DNA from: Chiridota heheva
Taxonomy: Eukaryota; Echinodermata; Holothuroidea; Apodida; Chiridotidae
NCBI GenBank assembly: GCA_020152595.1
Contig: JAIGNY010003759.1
Span: 57,501 to 121,500 of the forward strand
Reading direction: 5' to 3'
Length of the DNA stretch: 64,000 bases
Shown: piece by piece, positions 11,474 to 25,261 of the stretch
Position numbering within the stretch: position 1 is the first letter of the stretch
Layout: every line of letters begins with the position of its first letter
Notes under the pieces: model-generated
What the model saw: the letters and a program-made list of their open reading frames with translations, nothing else
What the model was told of the DNA's origin: nothing
Database searches by the model: none
Position numbers and translations under genes: made by a program

Positions 11474-12500
11474 CCTCCCGCGTGAAATACGATTTCAATT
11501 TACGCAATTGTACACCTAAATTACAATACAATGTACTGCACATCACATTAGATCAGACTCCACCTCCGTAAGAAAAAAATCGCGAACCTTACTGTCTGTT
11601 TAAATGCACACATTTACACAAGTTTATAATACAATGTAATGCACATTAGATGAGATCAGACTTGTTTGTAACATTATTTTTCGCCTCTGTCGGAAGAGGT
11701 GACGGGGATGTGAAAAAAATCACGAAATAGAAGTAACATTTTAGCAACCTTAGATTCAAATATTTGTAAATATACATTTGTATATCTTTCAAAATTGAGC
11801 TATGAATTTCAGATGCCTCGTGCATTGCTAGTTACCAGGTCAGAACAATTATAAGGCTCTATGCAGCTCCGTCACTATTGATTGTGTGTGTTTTGAAATT
11901 TCCTTATGTATATTTATGAATCATTCTAAATTGAATTCTTGATTTACTCCTTAGTTTGACTAAACCCAAACCCGCTTTTGAAATGTTTCCCTTTTGATAT
12001 CGATGGTTCAAGTTTTGATATATATGCATACCACTTTTGTTCACTTGCGTAGAATACGATCGCAATTTACGCAATTGTTCCCACTTCACATGAGATCAGA
12101 CTTCATCTCCATAATAAAAGATTCTCGAACCTTACTGGCCGTTTAAATGAACACTTTTACACAAGTTTACAATACAATGTAATGCACATCAGATGAGATC
12201 AGACTTCACCTGCGTATGAAAAAATAGTGAACCTTATTTAACATTTAATTTCACATATTTACACAACTTTGCTCAATTATTGACCTTATAAAGAAAAAGA
12301 AAAATGTTTGCAACATTATTTTTCGCCTCTCTTGTCAGAGGTGATGAAGATGTTAAGAAATCACAAAATTGTAGTTCCATTTTAGCAACCTTTGGATATA
12401 AATCCATTTCAATATACATTTGTATATCATCCATAATTGAGCTATCAATTTCAAGTGTTTCGTAAATTGCCAGTTACCAGGTTAACGCAATTGATTCCGT
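11474..12500. repeat. Two-copy ~0.57-kb direct duplication with internal ~105-bp repeats
   Basis: 11474-11860 and 12051-12500 share, in order, ACGCAATTGT, GATCAGACT, CGAACCTTACTG, TTTACACAAGTTTA, AATACAATGTAATGCAC, AACATTATTTTTCGCCTCT, TTTTAGCAACCTT, ATACATTTGTATATC and AGTTACCAGGT. Within each copy a unit of about 105 bases (AATACAATGTAxTGCACATCA...GATCAGACT) is itself repeated. No open frame is conserved between copies. Confidence 0.85.
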
Positions 12501-13640
12501 TGTATGGTAATGAGGGCTCTAAGTGGGTTTTTAATCATTTTTGTCTTGAGTGTTTGAACCATTTCCTACTTGAATGTCAACTGAAGTACATATTTCCTTA
12601 AGAAGAAGATTTTTTCCGTTAAAATAGTACATTAAAGTAAATCAAATAATCACATTTGAACCGTTGGATAAGAGACCTATATTTATATTACATGTATTAG
12701 TTGATAGTAAAATCGCACCTTCGGGTTTGATCTATGATCAACGTGACAGTAGGCGATGTACATGGTGTACATTGTATTCCAAAGATTTAAAGAAACAAAT
12801 AAATGAAATTAAATGGAACTAATCATTTTGAGAAATAAAAAAATGAATCAGAAAAGTATAATTTTTCTAACTTTAAAAACCTTTTAAATGTTGTAGCTTT
12901 CAAATGAATTAAAGTTTTGAGTGTTTCTCCAATCATACAAGATAGACTTGGACCAATGCTTTAAGTATTTCACACACAGCAGCATTGACATTATGGGTAC
13001 AGATTCTGTATTAGGCTTTTGTAGTTAAGCCCTTATTATTGATTTCATAACAAATGTTTTCAGAGGTATGGACCCCTTATTTCTTTACAAATGAGGTGGT
13101 GCCTTTTATGTCTGCTGCGACGAATACCATTCGGGTAAAGCGATGACATTTACATTTTCAAAACTGCTTTTCAGATATTTTATTTGTTGCTGATGGTAAG
13201 GCATATATGGTGGTTGCAATAATCAATTTCAAGCGTTGGTTTGTACGTTTTGTACACAATTAACCTAAATTTGTCAATTTTCCATAGATAAGGTAATTTG
13301 TCATTTCAAACATCTAAGAAAAACACTATAAAAACTGTGAAATGAGACATTTATGTTTGATACCAGATGCCACGTTGCTTTTATACAATAAATATTGGAG
13401 AAATATGGTTAACGTTGAATCCTTAAAAAAGAAGACTGTATTTCTTATAAGAATAATCAATTGATGATTCCATAAATATATTATGTAAGGGTGAATAATA
13501 TACTAAACAAAACATGAGAAAGCACTCTATACAGCAAAAAACATCTAGGAAATAGTAGAAGTGCCAGTGTTGATGGATGGAAATGAAAAGCAGCATTGTC
13601 AAGCATTGATCCTTGCTTGAAAGGGGAAGATCGATTTTTG
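12501..13640. other. Presumed 5' flank / upstream intron of insulin-like gene
   Basis: No exon was recognised. Because the first coding exon of the insulin-like gene begins exactly at a splice acceptor, a 5' UTR exon and promoter should lie upstream, here or farther away, but no feature identifies them. Confidence 0.4.
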
Positions 13641-13701
13641 TCATTTAATTCGCGTTCCGTTTATGGTGATGATAATGTCTTCTTTCTCTCTTATTTTTCA
13701 G

Positions 13702-13930
13702 ATGGCCTCCACGACTCTACAGTTACCTCTGTTCTTTAATACACGATGGTTATCGCTAAACATCTTTCTCATAATTATCTTGGTAGTACTCTCAAAATCA
13801 TTCGTAACAGAAAGCACTCCTACTTGGCATTGTAGAAAAGCATCAAATACAATACGAGCTTTTTGTTCAGGGTGTTATGCAGGAGGTTTGGCAAAGAGGC
13901 AATCAACAGATATCCATCCTGCTCTTCAAG
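13702..13930 (+). CDS. Insulin-like peptide precursor, exon 1 (signal peptide and B chain)
   Basis: First coding exon of a secreted insulin/IGF/relaxin-superfamily precursor, joined to 20402-20634 to give 153 residues. ATG 13702 follows directly on an acceptor (CTCTTATTTTTCAG), as in insulin genes with a 5' UTR intron; I chose it over an upstream in-frame ATG at 13663 because that one lies across the acceptor. Residues 17-31 form the hydrophobic signal core (SLNIFLIIILVVLS). Residues 44-58 (CRKASNTIRAFCSGC) are the B chain: Cys44 and Cys55 would be the canonical pair, but spacing is 10 instead of 11, the usual Gly after the first Cys is Arg, and Cys58 is extra. Lys65-Arg66 is a dibasic processing site. 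The donor AAG|GTAATT (13931) splits a Gly codon in phase 1, the conserved insulin C-peptide intron phase. Identification rests mainly on exon 2; receptor and function are unknown. Confidence 0.82.
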
Positions 13931-14339
13931 GTAATTTTCAACCTTCATTCCCATACACATATGATAGATCTCTCTATGCCCATGTTACCTTTCCGTACAA
14001 GATCACGATCAGAAATAAAGTTGATATATGCCGTTCAGGAGATAATTTCCCACATTGCAGCGTTCGATACTCAAAGGTGTCGCAGTCTACAAAGTTAACA
14101 ATGTAAGATTTTAAACGTATTTGTACGTATAGAGGTAACAACAGCTAAATTGCTTTAAAATAGTACACACCATCATAGAAGCAAACCCTTTCATTAAATT
14201 AATTAAACATTGATCATTATCCAGTGTGTTTAGATATAACGCATTAATTTGCATATATTATTCAAATTTTGTAATGTAGTACGCCGAAGTACGGGCGAGC
14301 TTGTTATTTTCTTTTGTAAATCCTTTTTCTAAAATGACT

Positions 14340-14520
14340 ATTATAATTCCTGGAAGTGGTGCTACAAATTCTTACCAAAAACTTTTGAACCTTTGATGTT
14401 TCTTGAATAAAATTCTAGCAGAAATAGACTTTTCCATTATTTTCAGGGTCTAAGATTTAAAAATGTAAAAATTACATGATGATTTTGATGTGTCCAAGCC
14501 ATATATCACAAAATTCACTG
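14340..14520. repeat. Dispersed repeat shared with 41885-42010
   Basis: GATGTTTCTTGAATAAAATT, AGCAGAAATAGACTTTT, ATTATTTTCAG and CTAAGATTTA occur here in the same order as similar strings at 41900-42000. Unclassified intronic repeat copy. Confidence 0.5.
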
Positions 14521-15059
14521 AAAAGTTTTCATATCTTTTATCTTCATTTATCGTATAAGTTTTGCATAGGGTTATTGTTAATTTTACCAGATGATTTTAA
14601 AGAAATAAATTCTAAAAATCATGACATTCTTATTACACCCGTATCATCTTCTAAGTCATAAAAGTCATAAAAACAACTTTAAGTTCACAGATATCTTTAG
14701 ATGTTTTTGTAGAATATTTCTTAGAAATAAATTTCTGAAAGCTATACCTTTCAAATTAAAATTAACATTTAATTTTTTCGGATTTATTTGTAATGGAAAT
14801 AATTTATATAAAATATCCGAAACCTTTCTTAAGACTTTAAATCAAAGTTGAAAGTTATTAAGATGTTCAAATTCATATAATTAGCAGAAAAAGTCCCATT
14901 GACAGTTAACCACAAACTGACAGTTTTATAAGTGGTAATACAAGTTTACGAAAATATGAAACATCTAAGCTTGACATCTATTGATCTGCATATCAGATTA
15001 ATGGACAGAAACTAAAGTCAAACTAAGTTTAATAGCAAATGAAAATTCCCTTTCTTCAC

Positions 15060-16930
<1,871 letters not shown>

Positions 16931-17157
16931 CCACTTTTCTCCACCAAAACGTTAATATAACAGTAAAAACCACCCTTGCTTCCCTACCCTTTTAACCCAT
17001 ATTTTACCATTATATGACAACCAATAGCATACATTAATAACACTTTCAGTTTTGTCAACCATTTCTAATATTTTATATGGTGGGTAGACTATGGTTTACC
17101 ACCTTTTCCTACGTTGATCGATTTCCCTAGAAAACTACCTTTTCCCACATCATGGTG

Positions 17158-17434
17158 ATTTAGATAGATTTAAACACACAATTACAATGACGGGGTCGTC
17201 GCCTGCGTATTCGGTCATGATAGTAACAATGCTATCACGAAACGCTTAATACGACCCGGACGAGAACACAGGTACGACGTACGGACAGAAATAACATCGA
17301 CAACCAAGTCAATGTCCATGGCCTTTGATAACCCAGTTGTGGTGCACTGGCGTGTCTACCCAACCCAGGCTTGAACCCAGGGCCTCGTGGTCTGTAGACA
17401 TGTATGATAACCGCTACACCACAGTTGGTAGACA
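17158..17434 (-). mobile_element. tRNA-derived SINE, full length, with 11-bp TSD
   Basis: Read on the minus strand the element starts TGTCTACCAACTG. It has a pol III A box (TGGTGTAGCGG) and B box (GGTTCAAGCCT) in a tRNA-like head, then a ~190-base body ending CCGTCATTGTAATTGTGTG and a short (ATCT)-like tail. Flanking direct repeats ACATCATGGTG (17147-17157 and 17435-17445) are the target-site duplication. Three relatives lie at 38084-38252, 47862-48175 and 51790-52065. Confidence 0.93.
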
Positions 17435-17449
17435 ACATCATGGTGGTCA

Positions 17450-19185
17450 ACATGTTGGTTTTTATATGAGGCATGAACTTGGTTATAAATGGTGGAATTT
17501 GTAGGTTTTTACTGAACCTGCATTGACAACCGTATTGTCTATAGCATATAATTTGTTTAATACAATACATGTACATTTAAAAACATGATATCATGGCCAT
17601 TGACCACCACTGCCAATCAAAGGTCGGTTTTGTCGTGCAAATGGTGTATTTTGGTTGAAAAGGTATGGTAGGGAGAATGAGTGTCGAATACAACGTTGGA
17701 AAAGATGGTCATTGAAGCCTAACCAACCATTGGTTGTCAAACATGGGAAAACAGAGAAATAGTTCCAAATGCGCTCTTGTCAGACAACAGTGGAAATGGT
17801 GGAAAATCCCTATGTATTTTATTGATAAAAAAAACAAGCAGGTAAAATAGAGGACCACCATTTCCCTGGTGCTTTTTTGTTTGTTTGTAAGGGAACATTT
17901 AAATCCAGTATAACAAGAAAGATTCACTTGAATAATCTGATCGTACAAATAGTAAATATTAAAAACAAATTTCTTTTCAATTTTGTTGTGGATAATTGAT
18001 TGGGAAATACAACAGTTAATGTTCAAAAGGACGATGATGTGGAGAAGAAAGACACCTCTTGGTGGTAAAAATAATAATCACTCAACTCGTCATGCACAAA
18101 TGTTTTAGCGAACAACTTCTAGAAAATTTGAATATCTGGAATTGTTTCGTTTTACTTATTGGAGTAATTACTGAAATCGTATATGACTCTTCTGAATAAC
18201 CTTATCCTGATTCTCTTCATAAACTTTTTTTTGTTGTGAGAATCATGACAAATTCTCATTATCAATGCATCATTGATTGAAAATTATATGATTTTTTTCT
18301 GTTTCCGTTTGAGCCAAATTATTGTAATTCCTGTGGGTTTTCATGTTGGAACAATTTTAGCAAAACCAAAAATATTTCACACTTAATTCGATACTGCTTA
18401 CATGTACCAATGTGACTAATTATAAATATAACATGTGTTATACATATCTAAAATGGTACGATATAACATGTGTTATACATATCTAATTGAGTTACATGAG
18501 GTGTTAAAGTGAATTTCAACAAAAGTTGTGATTTAGTGTGATCTAAATTCCCTGTATTTAAGTATACAAAGGCGAAACATTCTGACCTCTAAGTTTGGTG
18601 TTCTATTTTTTCCAATGGCGAAGGGGGTTGTAAGTAAATTTGCTAACGCATCAGAGTTCACATGTCAGGGTCCACAAATCCAATTTCTTGAGATATTACA
18701 CGGTCATATAGATAACTACCTACTTGATTGATACAATAGATTCATTTCCCCCCGTAGAATGATAGACCACAACAAGACGTCCCGAATATTTCGTCGCTTT
18801 TATAGTACATTGGAGTAATTTAAATTGAAGAGATTTTGTTCATTTTGCATATTCAGGATTTCAAAACTCAGTTTAAAACTGCTTTCTTTCGGTATTGGGG
18901 TTATATACACATAAAAGAATAAGCGATTATTGAACAATAATCGAACCAAGAAAACAATTTAAAATTTGAGCAGTATAATACTATGTATGATAAAGACATA
19001 AGTAAATCAGGTTATGTGATTTCAAACATACACAAATAAAAGATAATGTAGAAGAAATAATTTAATTCAGGTAAATAAGCATATTACAACTAAAGGCAAA
19101 CATTGAATAACTAAAAAGTAATTACAATAAATCGTTTTGTAAAAATGATAACAAGTTTTACCAAAATATATAAGAAAAATGACGG
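17450..19185. other. Intron sequence, no further feature except a small tandem repeat
   Basis: ATAACATGTGTTATACATATCTA is duplicated with a 40-base offset at about 18427-18488. The 105-codon minus frame at 17709-18026 has no support. Confidence 0.5.
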
Positions 19186-19189
19186 TCCT

Positions 19190-19955
19190 CATGTGCAGTT
19201 AACTGGTTGGTTCAGTGGGCAAGCATGTTCATCTTATATGAAAGAGGACTTTAAAAGAAACAAAATGGTGAAAAAAACATTCAAAAATCTTATTCTGTCA
19301 AAGGATTAGTTCAGTGGTCAAGCATGTTTATCTTATATGAAAGAGGACTTCAAAAGAAACACTATGGTGAAGAAAGCATTCAAAAATCGTATTCTGTTAA
19401 AGGATTAGTTCAGTGGTCAAACATGTTTATCTTAGATGAAACAGGATTTCAAAATAAACAAAATGGTGAAGAAAGCATTCAAAACTCTTATTCCGTTAAG
19501 GAAATATTTAACTTTAAAGTTTGGTATCATTTGTGTAGAAACGACTAAAGTCAGACTAATTGTGATGACATAGCCTCAGATTCCTCAAAGTCTTTACGTA
19601 TTCTATCATATTTTGTCCTGCGATTTTGTGGCTGAAAAACCATGGGATATGTTAATAAAATAATGAAACAGAATCTAGAAAGGGTATTTGTAATATACCA
19701 CATAAAGAAAATTTGAGGAAAAATAATTTAAATAGTGAAAAAATTGAATAAACTTTTTTTGAAATACATAAAGATTTTAAGGATTCTGAGGTTGTGACAT
19801 CACAACTAGTCTGATTTCAGTCGTTTCTACAGAAATTAGTGGAACAGATTTCAAAATTATTGTTATTCCTACAAGGTGCTATATATTCTTGTTTATTTGT
19901 GTAAATTCGACGGACATCGGGCTAGTTGTGACATCACATTCTCAGTCCTTTAACA
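19190..19955. mobile_element. Foldback / inverted-repeat element, copy A
   Basis: A 105-base module beginning GTTCAGTGG(T/G)CAAGCATGTT is repeated three times (19206-19500). It is followed by inverted arms: TGTAGAAACGACT...CAGACTAATTGTGATG...CTCAGATTCCT (19530-19592) matches the reverse complement of 19785-19850. A further partial arm (CTAGTTGTGACATCAC) is at about 19923-19938. The family recurs at 25262-26245. It has no transposase frame, so it is non-autonomous; exact ends and target duplication could not be fixed. Confidence 0.7.
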
Positions 19956-20028
19956 TCTAATTGTACTTTTTTACAATTTGATCTACTGTGGTTTTATTTA
20001 TGTCAGGAAAGTGCTAAAACATAATCTG

Positions 20029-20089
20029 GCAAAGTAACTATCATGTACAGCAAAGTAACGATCATGTACAGCAAAGTAACTATCATGTA
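20029..20089. repeat. 21-bp x 3 tandem repeat
   Basis: Three copies of AGCAAAGTAACTATCATGTAC with one or two substitutions, about 310 bases before the second insulin-like exon. Confidence 0.9.
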
Positions 20090-20401
20090 CCATCTTAAGA
20101 TACTTTGAAAGGTATCTCTACTTAGTGAACAATCATTTGCATTGATTATCAATACAAATAAAACTTATAAAAGTGAGTGTGTAAGGGCATTCTTCCACAA
20201 ACTGATAGTAGATTTTCTGCATTAGATATCTTCAGTCAATTTTGTAACAACCTTAAAATCCAATATCGTATAAACGAAACAAGATAGTGAAAAAAATGTC
20301 TTAATAGTCATGTCATGTACCCTTGTCCTCTAAAACACAAGGCAGACATGTCTGACCACTAAAAAAAGTCCTTTATTAATACGTATCATTTTTCTCTACA
20401 G

Positions 20402-20634
20402 GGCCTTTTGTACATAAGTCCTTCGCCTCTAGTTTCCTGAAAGGGAGAACACACTCCATGCACAATCCAAACTCTAGAACATTTTTCAATCGACAACGAA
20501 AGAGTAGAGGTGGCTTCGTCGACGAGTGCTGCAAACGAAATTGTTCCAACCGAGAAATGATGCTCTACTGTTGTGAAGAACAACAGAGATACTGGGCTGA
20601 TTTCTTGAGTATTGATTTTGCTGATGGTTCATGA
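20402..20634 (+). CDS. Insulin-like peptide precursor, exon 2 (C peptide, A chain, tail)
   Basis: Terminal coding exon (residues 77-153) of the insulin-like precursor whose exon 1 is 13702-13930. After the acceptor TTTTTCTCTACAG the phase-1 frame stays open to TGA at 20632. The C peptide ends with the basic site RQRKSR (residues 107-112), suited to furin/prohormone convertase. The A chain GGFVDECCKRNCSNREMMLY (113-132) plus CC (133-134) has Cys119, 120, 124 and 133 in the invariant C-C-x3-C-x8-C spacing, and GxVDECC is IGF/insulin-like. Cys134, directly after the last canonical Cys, is extra and could pair with Cys58 of the B chain, making four disulfides. A 19-residue tail (135-153, acidic end DFADGS) resembles an IGF-type extension. 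A minus-strand frame (20386-20583) is its shadow. The family is confident; hormone subtype is not. Confidence 0.9.
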
Positions 20635-22103
20635 AGTTAAAGTACTGTTAGTATTCAGAAAAAAATCAGACAGGTGCTGTTGTTTTTCTAAATTTGTCCG
20701 TCGTTGTACTTAATGAAATCAGTATGCACAATTTCCTGAAAATTTAACAACGAATGCCATGCATTAATTTGATTCAACATGTTTCCTCGTCTCCAAACAG
20801 AAAAAGTGTGTTTTTTCTAAATTGTCAAATTATAAATGTGCTCCTCCCTATTCATTCCAATTTCTTGCCTTTGTTCATAATTTCACAAAAATGTTTTTAA
20901 AAAAGATAATAATTCAGAAATGATCCTACAAATACTTATGAAATATTTTTGGAATCTTCCAATCATGCCAATGAGAAATAGGTACAGTAACAATCAGTGT
21001 TTACTTCAGCTCACATTTAATTGGTGATAAAGTGCTATTGACATTAAAAATAAACTCATACTGGACCTTAACTTCAGTTTTCTGATAGTTTCCATGGTAT
21101 TTCATTGTCGTTTTGCAATCATTGTTATATCTACATTGTTATATCAAAACATCGTTCATATTTTGGGTTTTCTCTAGTCGTTACGTAATTTGCTCTTGTT
21201 GTATGTATTGCATGTATTTTACATCATTTAAACAATTAAGCAATATATTATTATTGTATTTTCTTTTCATACTCCTTACTCTGTCAGGAACTTAAATGAG
21301 TAAATAAGGTTAAGTTCATATCAATGGTGATGACTCCATGTAGGAACTTCCTTTTTCTCGTTTACTTCTGAGACCATTTAATGTGGTGATGAAAATGTTC
21401 AGTGCATCGTACTCATTGCAACCATTTTAAATGTGGTCATTTCTTTTATTCATCTTTTCAGGAAAAATCGTTCTTCTCTTGAACACAAGAAATATTTGAA
21501 ATACCTATACACAAACAAAAAGGGATAAAACGTCAAAGTTATCAAATTAATAACATATTTACGTAAATATGAAACAAAATCTATCGTTCTTTCCGTAACT
21601 TTTTGAATCATCAGTTGAGTCGGAAATAAATAATGTCAGACTGTAGCAGAAACTCTACTTGCTGATTTGAATTTCAGAATTAATTTCACCTAGACTTACA
21701 CGCTGATTTACATTTTTTGTATATTGATATTGAAATTTTTGCAATTCATCGGAAAGAATTATGATGGTTGTTTGAAACGATAATGCGTTGTTTGCTGAAA
21801 CATAATCCAATAAGTATTGCTATATAAGAATGATTAATCATGCGGGGAATCGAGGATTTAGTAGTAAGATAAAATGTTTTCGTTCTACCTGAAGTTTTTT
21901 TCTAACGAAATGTGTAACTTGTCTTTCTCGTGACATCAGAAAAACATGTGCCTAGCTTTGCTTCAATTATACGACTATAACTTTATTAAAATGACTACAC
22001 AAGCAAATGATTGTATTCTCAATTTATTTGTCTTCATAATATAATTGGTAACTACTGAAAATTAAATTCTATTGACATATTTGTTTAATGAGTATTTTGT
22101 AAT
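20635..22103 (+). other. 3' UTR/flank of insulin-like gene, then noncoding
   Basis: AATAAA at 21049-21054 is a possible polyadenylation signal about 415 bases after the stop codon; other AT-rich candidates exist. Nothing else is supported up to the LINE remnant. Confidence 0.4.
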
Positions 22104-22129
22104 TTGTATTTTGTTAAATTTCGTTCAAT

Positions 22130-23165
22130 TACTTCTACCAGACCAAGTTTTTTGCGATGCTCCTTACCTTATTGCTCCCAGTTCTCCTGGGGATTCCTTA
22201 CCTTACCTTACCGCTCCCTTCTGCTGGGTATGGAGATTAAGGCTTCTTTAAACAAATTCTTCCATCTCTTTCTGTCTCTTGCTACTACTGCAGTTTCTCC
22301 CCAGCTGTTCCATCCAAAACCATTTCTCTCTTTCTCTGCCATTATTTTCCATGTAGTTTTAGGTCTTCCCTTCATTCTTTTACCTTTTGGTACCCAGGCA
22401 GCCAGGTGATTACTATTCTGGCATAATTTTCGTCATCTTTTTTTAATATGTAACCCAACCATCTCCATCTTATCTTAGATATATCCTTGCTTATCTCCAT
22501 TGTGCCTGTTTTATCACATACTTCTTCATTGCTGACTTTCACTGGCATTTTCAAAATAATTCTAAGACATTTCCTTTGGAACACATCTAGTTTCTTCGCG
22601 ACCGTTTTTGTCAACTTCCAGGTTTTACATCCAAAATGGAGTAGTGAGATTACATTTAACTGTTTAATTAGAATATTTTCAGTTTAGTTTTTATCCGGTA
22701 GATGTTAGGTTTCCAAATTTTGTCAAGGTATTTGAACGTTGCCGGAGGTATCAGTTTACCTAGTTTCACATTATCTACATGTTCACTTAGTTTCTTTGAA
22801 ATTGTTATTTTTGATACCAAACTTCGACTACCTTTTGGAGTTCCTCAATAAAAGGTACCTGTTGTACTTTTCAAAATGCAGTAGCTTTTTGGTCAAAAGT
22901 TCAAGACTGTATTTGCAACTTAAATTGTTCCATCAGTTTTGTTGTTAATGTGCATGATCTTTGTCTTTTTCTCATTAATCTTTAGTCCAATAATTTTACC
23001 TTTTTCATGTAGTTTGCTTGTTTTGTTTTGGAGTTGTCATTTGGTGGTAGAAATAAGTGCAAGATCGTCTAGGGTTGTTCCACCGGATTCCATTTCTTCT
23101 GCTTTGTGTACTAGTTTTCATCACTCTATCAATAGCAAGTATCGGTGTCTCGATAACAACTCTCT
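22130..23165 (-). mobile_element. Non-LTR retrotransposon remnant (reverse transcriptase C-terminal half)
   Basis: Read right to left with frameshifts and stops. About 23085-23160 gives LAIDRVMKTSTQSRRNGIRW. About 23050-23075 gives LDDLALIS, which retains the two catalytic Asp of the FADD box. 22940-23000 gives GLKINEKKTKIMHINN. 22545-22614 gives KKLDVFQRKCLRIILKMP. 22400-22480 gives IRWRWLGYILKKDDENYARI followed by the TW.P region. Downstream pieces such as EKERE lead to a 3' end near 22130 with GGTAAGGTAAGG-type repeats. The element is 5'-truncated at the minisatellite boundary and inactive. Elements of this kind belong to RTE/CR1-like LINEs; the exact clade needs a search. Confidence 0.88.
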
Positions 23166-23199
23166 CCGCCCAGTTTGGTTAAACCTTTGAGTTCTGACC

Positions 23200-23625
23200 A
23201 CGCCCCATTATGGAGATCTGTTATACTCCACGCCCCATCCAAGAGATCTGTCAGTCCACGCCCATCTCGGATATCAGTCAGTACACGCCCCCATCCAGAA
23301 TATCGGTCAGTTCATGCCCCCATCCCGGGATTAGTCATTCCAAGCCCCACCCATCTCGGCGACCAATCAGTTCAAACTCCATCCCGAAGATCAGTAAGTC
23401 TACTACCCATCCCAGAGATCGGTCTGTCTACGCCACATCTCGGAGATCAGTCAGTCCAGGACCCATTTCGGAGATCGGCCAGTCCACGCACCCATCCCGA
23501 AGATCAGTCAGTCCAAGCCACACCCTAAAGATCAGTCAGTCCAGGACCCATTTCGGAGATCGGCCAGTCCACGCACGTATCCCGAAGATCAGTCAGTCCA
23601 CGCCCCATCTAGGAGATCACCCAGT
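23200..23625. repeat. ~27-bp minisatellite, ~15 copies
   Basis: Unit approximately AGATCAGTCAGTCCACGCCC followed by CATCTCGG/CATCCCGA. A two-unit block is itself repeated (23442-23520 and 23529-23600), showing a higher-order duplication. It begins about 35 bases beyond the truncated end of the LINE. Frames across it are repeat artefacts. Confidence 0.9.
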
Positions 23626-23859
23626 CGCAATTAGTGTTGTTAATTATATTGTTATATGTCGTAACCCTTGAACATGATATACAATCTATCAATTTTTTGT
23701 ACCATATCAAAAATAGATGTCCTACAAAATGTTCCCATTGGGGAATTTAACTTTCCCAGTTTCATACCTCCTGCCCGGTTGGGATGCAAAAATGGGAAAT
23801 TATTTAAACAAGATTATCAATTTTTTTTTAAATATTGGGATTTTCCCAAAAGTTAAGGA
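23626..23859. other. No gene seen
   Basis: Transition between the minisatellite and the degenerate purine-rich repeat; no supported feature. Confidence 0.4.
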
Positions 23860-24490
23860 AAATTTCCCAAACATTGAAAAAAATGATCCGTAAAGGAAAT
23901 CAATTTTCCGAAAATTGGCCGACAAAATACCTGAAAATGATCAAAATTTCCCGATAATCAAAGAAACTTCCGAAAATAAAAGAAATACCTGAAAATTAAG
24001 ATTATTTCCTAAAAGTAAAGAAAAATTTCCCAAACACTGAAAAAATTCCAGAAAAGGAAGGAAATTTTCCGAAAATTAAAACTGTCCAGAAATTAAGGAA
24101 ATTTTCCAAAAAATTCACTAAATTTCCAGATAATAAAAGAAACTTATCTGAAATTGAAACACTTGCCCGGTAAGGAAGGAATTTTCCGAATATCGAAGAA
24201 AATTGTCCGACATGCAGGACATTTTCCAAAAATTGACCAAATAAGCACCTGAAAATGAGGCAAATTTCCGATAATTGAAGAAAATTTCTCGAAAATAAAA
24301 AAGATACAAGAAAATGAAAGAAAATTTGCCAAAATTGAAAAAACTTCCGAAAAATTGAAGAAAATTCCCCGAAAATGAAGGAATTTAAGAAAATTTCACG
24401 AAATTAAAAAACATTTTTTTACATTTTCTGAAAATTTTGGAGCAAATTTCCGAATTTTGAAGAAAACTTCCAAACATTGAGGAGAACTCA
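23860..24490. repeat. Degenerate GAAAATTTTCC-type tandem repeat
   Basis: About 20-base imperfect units (GGAAATTTTCCGAAAATTGA and variants) for more than 600 bases. It is complementary in character to the block at 4861-5460. Open minus-strand frames rich in Phe/Ser/Lys come from this composition. Confidence 0.7.
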
Positions 24491-25261
24491 CCCAAAATAA
24501 AGGAACTACCCCTCCCTACCCTCACGAAATCAGTGAGAGCCTTGGGCTCCCTGACACCACCGGTTCTTATACGGCACTGACGATGATATATGAAACATAA
24601 GAATATTAAACACATGGATTCAATATATAGTGATATGTGGATGAGTCACAATGAAAAACATTAATATGTTTAAGCCTACAAAAAGACAATAACTTTATAT
24701 CTGGAAAGTAGTACAAAGTGCGAGTAAAAGATTCCTCCCATCTCATTATAATAAAATAAAACGTGGAATCATTTTTTCAATTAAAGAGAACGTAATTTCT
24801 GCAAATGCTCAGAACTGTTAGTACAGTTGTACGAGTTGTTATGATATACAACATTAACTTCATGAAATCACACAACAATAAGATAATGGCTATAGCATTG
24901 CTCAAAATGGATCAAACATACAAAGTAATAACGATCTCCTCCCACGACCAAACGACGTGTTATTTCCGATATTTTTCATTTTTTATTCTGGCACACCTTA
25001 TCAAAATCTAATCAGGTAAAATAATCTGCTCATTGAATCAAAATGATATTATTTCCTCGGGCCAGATAAACAAAAAAAATGAAATTATAGCATGTAATGA
25101 ATTCAGTCACGTAAAATATTTGACACAATTTTTGTCGGATGAACAATAACGATGATTAACCTTCCTTACAGTGATGTATTGAAGAAAAAAATAATAAAAG
25201 GGTTTCTTCATTATTAACGAAAGTAAGGCTATTTTTTTTCATCAGAAAGAGCTTTAAAGGA
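24491..25261. other. No gene seen
   Basis: AT-rich, no supported exon, repeat or RNA gene. Confidence 0.45.

Noticed and set aside
13663-14106. Single-exon 147-codon gene including 13931-14106
   Set aside because: The frame crosses a good acceptor on the left and a consensus donor on the right; splicing to 20402 gives the insulin A chain in phase.
20386-20583. Minus-strand 65-codon frame
   Set aside because: Shadow of the insulin-like A-chain exon on the plus strand, which has splice sites and the family cysteine signature.
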